NCBI GenBank assembly: GCA_947259185.1
Contig: CAMYKT010000031.1
Span: forward strand, 1 to 19,169
Origin: an uncultured Methanobacteriaceae archaeon
Lineage (GTDB): Archaea; Methanobacteriota; Methanobacteria; Methanobacteriales; Methanobacteriaceae
Reading direction: 5' to 3'
Length of the DNA: 19,169 bases
In this document: one piece after another, positions 15,250 through 19,169 of the stretch
How the letters are laid out: each line of letters begins with the position of its first letter
Numbering within the stretch: position 1 is the first letter of the stretch
Program-made: the position numbers and the translations under genes
Notes under the pieces: generated by a model
Told to the model about the DNA's origin: nothing
Seen by the model: the letters and a program-made list of their open reading frames with translations, nothing else
Databases searched by the model: none

Positions 15250-15276
15250 TTAGTAATATTTTTACTGTTTAGTAAA
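15250..15276. promoter_or_regulatory. Operator candidate in the exporter/kinase divergent region
   Basis: TTAGTAA occurs at 15250-15256 and 15269-15275, 19 bases apart. Between them is TTTACT, giving a perfect inverted repeat TTTACT-GTTT-AGTAAA (15261-15276) and a second, AGTAA / TTACT (15252-15266). It sits 20-46 bases before the exporter ATG and overlaps TATA-like sequence, a typical place for repressor binding. Confidence 0.45.
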
Positions 15277-15372
15277 TGAGACTAAGAATAAAAAATTCCC
15301 TCCCTCTAGATGAAGTGTTATAATAAGTAATTTAATATTTAATTAGAATCATATATCTATAAGGAGATCAGG

Positions 15373-17274
15373 TTGAATCAAAAAGAAAAAGGGGATTTTA
15401 ATAAAAAAAATCCTTCCTCTATAACTGCCGGTAAAAAAGTAATGGCAAAAAAAGATCATACTGTAAGTGATAATAACAACTTAGATGGTAAAAATGCCCC
15501 TTTAAAAACTTCAAATAAATCTATTAACTCTTCTTCCTGTACTAATTTACAGATGGAACTTGATTTAAAAGAAGAGATTTTAAACCAGGTCACAGATTCC
15601 ATTTTTTTACATGATTTTCAGGGAAATTTTATTTATTTTAATGACCATGCCTTTAAGAGTCTGGGTTATTCTAAAGAAGAATTAGGAAAACTTAATTTAA
15701 GGGATCTTGATGTCCCGGAATATGCCCTTATAATAAAATCCAGGATGAATAAACTAAAAAAAAAGGGTCAGCTCTTATTCGAATCCGCCCACCAGCATAA
15801 GAATGGTACCATTATACCGGTGGAGGTTAATGCCCGGTTAGTAAAATTTAAAGGAGAAAATGTCATCTTAAGTGTGGCCCGGGATATTAATGACCGTAAA
15901 ATGATTCAAAGTGAAATCAGCCGGTCCCGTAAACTATCCCAGATTATAAACACCATCCCGGATTATTTAACCATTGTTGATTTTGAGGGTAATATCGAAC
16001 TTACCAATCCTTACCTGCAGGAGAACCTGGGATGGGGAGAGGAAGTAAGGGGTGAGAATATTCGTATTTTGCTGGAAAAGGAACTATCCCTGGAAAAACT
16101 TAAAAAATTATTAAACCAGGGTTTTCTCCACCAGGAAGAGGTTAATTTAAAGCATAAAAATGGTAAGGTCATACCGGCTATATTGAATGCGGCCCTGATT
16201 CCAGATGCAGAAGGTAACCCCTTAAATATAATAGCTATTGCCCGGGATGTTTCCCAATTAAAAGAAGTGGAGCTGGAGCTGGAAAAAAACCGGGTCTTTC
16301 TGGAAAAGATCATAGATTCCATGCGGGATGGATTTTCGGTTTTAACAAAAGAGGGCGAACATGTGATGGTTAACCCTGCTTTGTGCCAGATGACCGGGTA
16401 TAGTGCAGAAGATATCCTGGGCCAGGGACCACCTCACCCTTACTGGGGAGATAGTAACGATTGCATAAAAATATTAAATGAAGTTATGCAGGGCAATATG
16501 AGGGACTATGAACTATTATTTAAGAAAAAAGACGGTTCATTATTCCCGGTGATTGTTTCTCCCTCCAGTTTTAAAAGCCCGGAAGGTGAAAGATTTTATT
16601 TTGCCACAGTTAAAGACATAAGTTCCCTGAAACAAATTGAAGAGGATTTAAAAAAATCATTGCAGGAAAAGGAAGTCCTGATGCAAGAGATTCATCACCG
16701 GGTGAAAAATAACCTGCAGATAATATCCTCCCTTTTGTCCTTGCAATCAGATTATATTCAGAATAAGAATGATCTGGCCATCTTCAAAGATAGTCAGTGC
16801 CGGGCTAAATCCATGGCCTTAATACATGAAAAATTATACCAGTCCGGATTATTAAAAAGTTTGAATATTAAGGACTATATCCTGGCCCTGGTTAGTGAAT
16901 TAATTGACACCCATGCGGTTGAGGGAAAAATCATTACCCTGGATATGGATGTGGATGATATTTTAATGGATGTGGATACCGCCATACCCCTGGGACTGAT
17001 ATTAAATGAGATTATAACCAATTCCCTGAAACATGCCTTTGTAGAAAAAGAAGGTACAATTAAGGTGCATTTAAAAAGCAGCGATGAAGAGATACAACTG
17101 GAAGTAGCTGATAACGGGGTAGGGATGGGGGAGGATATAGACTGGAGGAATACTGAGTCTTTAGGATTGCAGCTGGTTAATAGTTTAACTAAGCAGCTTG
17201 AAGCTGAAATAGAGTTAGATACTACTTCCGGAACCTGTTTTAAGCTATTTTTTCCTGTGAAAGATAAGAAATAG
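15373..17274 (+). CDS. Soluble sensor histidine kinase (PAS-PAS-PAS-HisKA_2-HATPase)
   Basis: The start is TTG at 15373, supported by AAGGAG (15361-15366) seven bases upstream. The 633-residue protein has no membrane helix. A polar Lys/Asn/Ser-rich leader (1-60) precedes three PAS domains (about 68-180, 188-300, 308-425; for example DSIFLHDFQGNFIYFNDHAF and DGFSVLTKEGEHVMVNPALC). Then come HisKA_2 with EIHHRVKNN (probable phospho-His 442) and a HATPase domain with N-box LNEIITNSLKHAF and G-box ADNGVGMG. It would sense a cytosolic signal (redox state, ligand or light cannot be told apart; no cofactor-binding residue can be assigned with confidence) and pass phosphate to a receiver protein such as the REC-PAS protein at 10928. 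It is transcribed away from the exporter and converges on the third kinase with a 21-base gap. Confidence 0.93.
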   Translation: MNQKEKGDFNKKNPSSITAGKKVMAKKDHTVSDNNNLDGKNAPLKTSNKSINSSSCTNLQMELDLKEEILNQVTDSIFLHDFQGNFIYFNDHAFKSLGYSKEELGKLNLRDLDVPEYALIIKSRMNKLKKKGQLLFESAHQHKNGTIIPVEVNARLVKFKGENVILSVARDINDRKMIQSEISRSRKLSQIINTIPDYLTIVDFEGNIELTNPYLQENLGWGEEVRGENIRILLEKELSLEKLKKLLNQGFLHQEEVNLKHKNGKVIPAILNAALIPDAEGNPLNIIAIARDVSQLKEVELELEKNRVFLEKIIDSMRDGFSVLTKEGEHVMVNPALCQMTGYSAEDILGQGPPHPYWGDSNDCIKILNEVMQGNMRDYELLFKKKDGSLFPVIVSPSSFKSPEGERFYFATVKDISSLKQIEEDLKKSLQEKEVLMQEIHHRVKNNLQIISSLLSLQSDYIQNKNDLAIFKDSQCRAKSMALIHEKLYQSGLLKSLNIKDYILALVSELIDTHAVEGKIITLDMDVDDILMDVDTAIPLGLILNEIITNSLKHAFVEKEGTIKVHLKSSDEEIQLEVADNGVGMGEDIDWRNTESLGLQLVNSLTKQLEAEIELDTTSGTCFKLFFPVKDKK

Positions 17275-17295
17275 AATTATTATTTTAGAAATAAA

Positions 17296-19169
17296 TTAGG
17301 GTCCCACCCGCTCCACATAATCCAGTTCCTGGAATATAATTTTAAATTCACTGCCACCATTGGTGCGGTACTCCAGGGTACCATCCAGTTGATCCACCAG
17401 ACTATCCACCAGGCGCAGGCCCAGAGAACTTTTTCTCCGACTTTCAAAGTCAGGTGGAAGTCCCTGTCCATTATCTCGAATTATAAGACAATAGTTATCC
17501 TCTAAAACCTTTAATTCTATATCAATTTTTCCTTTACCATCTCCAAAGGCATGTTTGATACTGTTGGATACCAGTTCAGTTATAACCAGACCGCAGGGGA
17601 CCGCAGTTTCAATATTAAGTTCCACCGGATCGGTGAAAATATTCAAATGTATATCCTCCTGCCGTCGGTAGGAGTAGAGCAGGTCGGTGGCCAGACGGTT
17701 AATATAATTTTTAAAGTCTATCCGGGAAATATTCCGGGAAAGATAAATACCCTCATGTACCAGGGAAATGGATCTTACTCTGCTCTGGCTTTCTTTTAAA
17801 ATATCCCGGGATAGTTCATCATCCACATTACGGTACTGCAGACTCAGGAGACTGGAAACTATTTGCAGATTATTTTTAACCCGGTGGTGTACTTCTTTTA
17901 GCAGGGTCTCCTTTTCATTTAAAGAAGATTTTAATCTTTCTTCTGCCTTTTTACGATCAGTTATATCGGATAAAAGTGCTAATATGCCCTGAAATTTTTC
18001 ATCTTTTATTATAGGAGAGGTGGCCATTTGCACATATATTTTCTCCCCATCGCTACGGTGCAGGTGCAGGTTATAAACTGGTTTTAGTTTCTCTCTCCAG
18101 TTTTCCATATCCTTTAAAATCCCGGATGATTTATCTTCATCCATGTAGTTTTTAATGTTTTTTTCCCTTTCCCTGGTACTTAAACCCAGCATCTCTTTTA
18201 AACGGGGATTGGAAAATATAGTATCTCCCTTCGTATCCACAATCCAGATACCTTCCTGAGCGGTTTCCACAATACTACGATATTTTTCCTCACTTTCTTT
18301 TAAAGCCCTTTGTGCTATTTTTACAGGTGTTATATCGGTGATGGATCCAGCTATGCCCTGGTATTTTCCTGAGGGGTCGGTGTAGGTGGTACGGTAAAAT
18401 ATCACATCCCGCATATCACCGTTTTTATCCCTTATCCTGGATTCGAAATTAACCACCCCTCCTTCTTTTTTTAGTTCCTGGTCCTGCAGGAAGTATTCCC
18501 GGGCTAATTTCTCACCAAAAACATCTTTTGCTGTTTTTTCCACTAAATCATCCCTCGTTTTTCCAGAAATATCCAAAAATGCCTGGTTAAATCCTTTATA
18601 TCGCCCTTCCTGATCTTTGTAGAATATGGGTTGGGGTACTGCATCGATAATATTTTGCAGGAAGTAGTAACTTTCTTTTAAATCCGTCTGTGACTGTAGA
18701 GATTCAAGATATAATCTACGGTTTTCACGGTTGTAAAGGGCTTGCCGGATAAATACCAGTAATAATATTAAAGCCAGGGAAATTAAAACCAGTTCAAAAC
18801 TTTCATGGGCAAAGGTGTGGACCCACAGGGCCAGGATATAGAAAAAAGATATGATAATAAATATAAAAAGGGATTCCCCATCCAGTGCTTTTTTGACTTT
18901 GGGGGTTATGTTAAGTTCCTTGCCCCAGGAGATAACACCTGCAGTGCATAGACCGGCCAGGGCAAAAAATACATAGGAAATTAGGAAGATGGCGTCTGGA
19001 ATACCACCAGAAATGTAAAGGTCATTAATGGTCTGGTAACTGAATATGAAGTCCCCTACTACCTGTAAGGCCAGGGCAAAAGTTATAAATAGTAAAGGAA
19101 CATTACCCCGGCTTAATCTTCCAAAAACCAGGCGTAAAATAGCAGTTAAAATTAACATGTCCAGGGCCA
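17296..19169 (-). CDS. Membrane sensor histidine kinase (multi-TM-PAS-PAS-HisKA_2-HATPase), 5' end cut by window
   Basis: The frame is open to the right edge (codons ALD precede the first Met at 19158), and that Met lies inside a hydrophobic helix, so the true start is beyond the window. From that Met, residues 1-142 hold about five membrane helices. The pattern (ALDMLILTAILRLVFG, then GDFIFSYQTINDLY, then IPDAIFLISYVFFALAGL) resembles the multi-helix sensor module seen ahead of GGDEF and PAS domains in other proteins. Two PAS domains follow (about 165-285 and 295-412, each ending in the usual ITDIT or LSDITDRKKAEE), then HisKA_2 with EVHHRVKNN (probable phospho-His 425) and a HATPase domain (TELVSNSIKHAF, RDNGQGLP). 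It is the third kinase of the same class in under 8 kb. Signal and partner are unknown. Confidence 0.92.
   Translation of the reverse strand, partial: ALDMLILTAILRLVFGRLSRGNVPLLFITFALALQVVGDFIFSYQTINDLYISGGIPDAIFLISYVFFALAGLCTAGVISWGKELNITPKVKKALDGESLFIFIIISFFYILALWVHTFAHESFELVLISLALILLLVFIRQALYNRENRRLYLESLQSQTDLKESYYFLQNIIDAVPQPIFYKDQEGRYKGFNQAFLDISGKTRDDLVEKTAKDVFGEKLAREYFLQDQELKKEGGVVNFESRIRDKNGDMRDVIFYRTTYTDPSGKYQGIAGSITDITPVKIAQRALKESEEKYRSIVETAQEGIWIVDTKGDTIFSNPRLKEMLGLSTREREKNIKNYMDEDKSSGILKDMENWREKLKPVYNLHLHRSDGEKIYVQMATSPIIKDEKFQGILALLSDITDRKKAEERLKSSLNEKETLLKEVHHRVKNNLQIVSSLLSLQYRNVDDELSRDILKESQSRVRSISLVHEGIYLSRNISRIDFKNYINRLATDLLYSYRRQEDIHLNIFTDPVELNIETAVPCGLVITELVSNSIKHAFGDGKGKIDIELKVLEDNYCLIIRDNGQGLPPDFESRRKSSLGLRLVDSLVDQLDGTLEYRTNGGSEFKIIFQELDYVERVGP

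Noticed and set aside
16011..16322. 103-codon minus-strand frame, Ser/Phe-rich
   Set aside because: It is the complement of the Lys/Glu-rich PAS linker of the soluble kinase, a typical shadow.
1..19169. tRNA, rRNA, CRISPR array, IS element, integrase or replication origin
   Set aside because: No cloverleaf, regularly spaced repeats, transposase or integrase motifs, or origin-like clusters were seen on either strand by eye.

Overview
The window looks like a chromosomal segment of an AT-rich methanogenic archaeon, most likely Methanobacterium or a close relative in Methanobacteriaceae. The evidence is archaeal: TATA boxes 25-30 bases ahead of several genes, including apparently leaderless ones; Shine-Dalgarno (SD) sites of the GGTGA/GGAGG type; T-run terminators; and protein families typical of these methanogens (HisKA_2 sensor kinases, membrane TPR proteins, LtrA, DUF2795, a tocopherol-cyclase-like protein). 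The assignment is inference from sequence style; no marker gene is present. No tRNA, rRNA, CRISPR array, insertion sequence or replication origin was found.

Layout. Bases 1-1050 hold a membrane TPR protein cut by the left edge. It converges on an LtrA-family membrane protein (minus strand). Minus-strand genes for a small DUF2795 protein and a two-domain GNAT acetyltransferase follow. At about 3.9-4.5 kb there is a GC-richer, structure-prone minus-strand transcript candidate, divergent from a 50-residue ribbon-helix-helix (RHH) regulator that has a clear promoter, a palindromic operator candidate and a terminator. Next comes a minus-strand toxin-antitoxin-like pair whose MazF toxin is broken by an in-frame stop. 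Bases 5.6-7.1 kb form a plus-strand unit: a membrane-anchored protein of unknown function, a 35-residue small ORF and a YdjM-type membrane hydrolase, ended by a terminator. Then come a TPR-CPBP protease fusion behind a 47-bp direct repeat, an unknown 123-residue protein (minus) and a leaderless tocopherol-cyclase-like gene.

The right half (10.9-19.2 kb) is a signalling cluster. It has three HisKA_2/HATPase sensor kinases (two membrane-bound, one soluble with three PAS domains), one REC-PAS response regulator without a DNA-binding domain, and a DHA2-type MFS exporter. One kinase, the exporter and the response regulator lie in the same direction and in series. The kinases probably feed phosphate to the REC-PAS protein, which would act through protein contacts rather than by binding DNA.

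Most notable points: (1) the membrane kinase at 11829-13718 has 73 extra in-frame codons that complete its sensor domain but contain no ATG, GTG or TTG, with ATA sitting behind an SD-like run; (2) the broken mazF beside an intact upstream gene; (3) the structured-RNA candidate divergent from the RHH regulator; (4) a small ORF coupled to the next gene by TAATG. I see no clearly complete new system. The RHH/RNA locus and the kinase cluster are the best candidates for follow-up.
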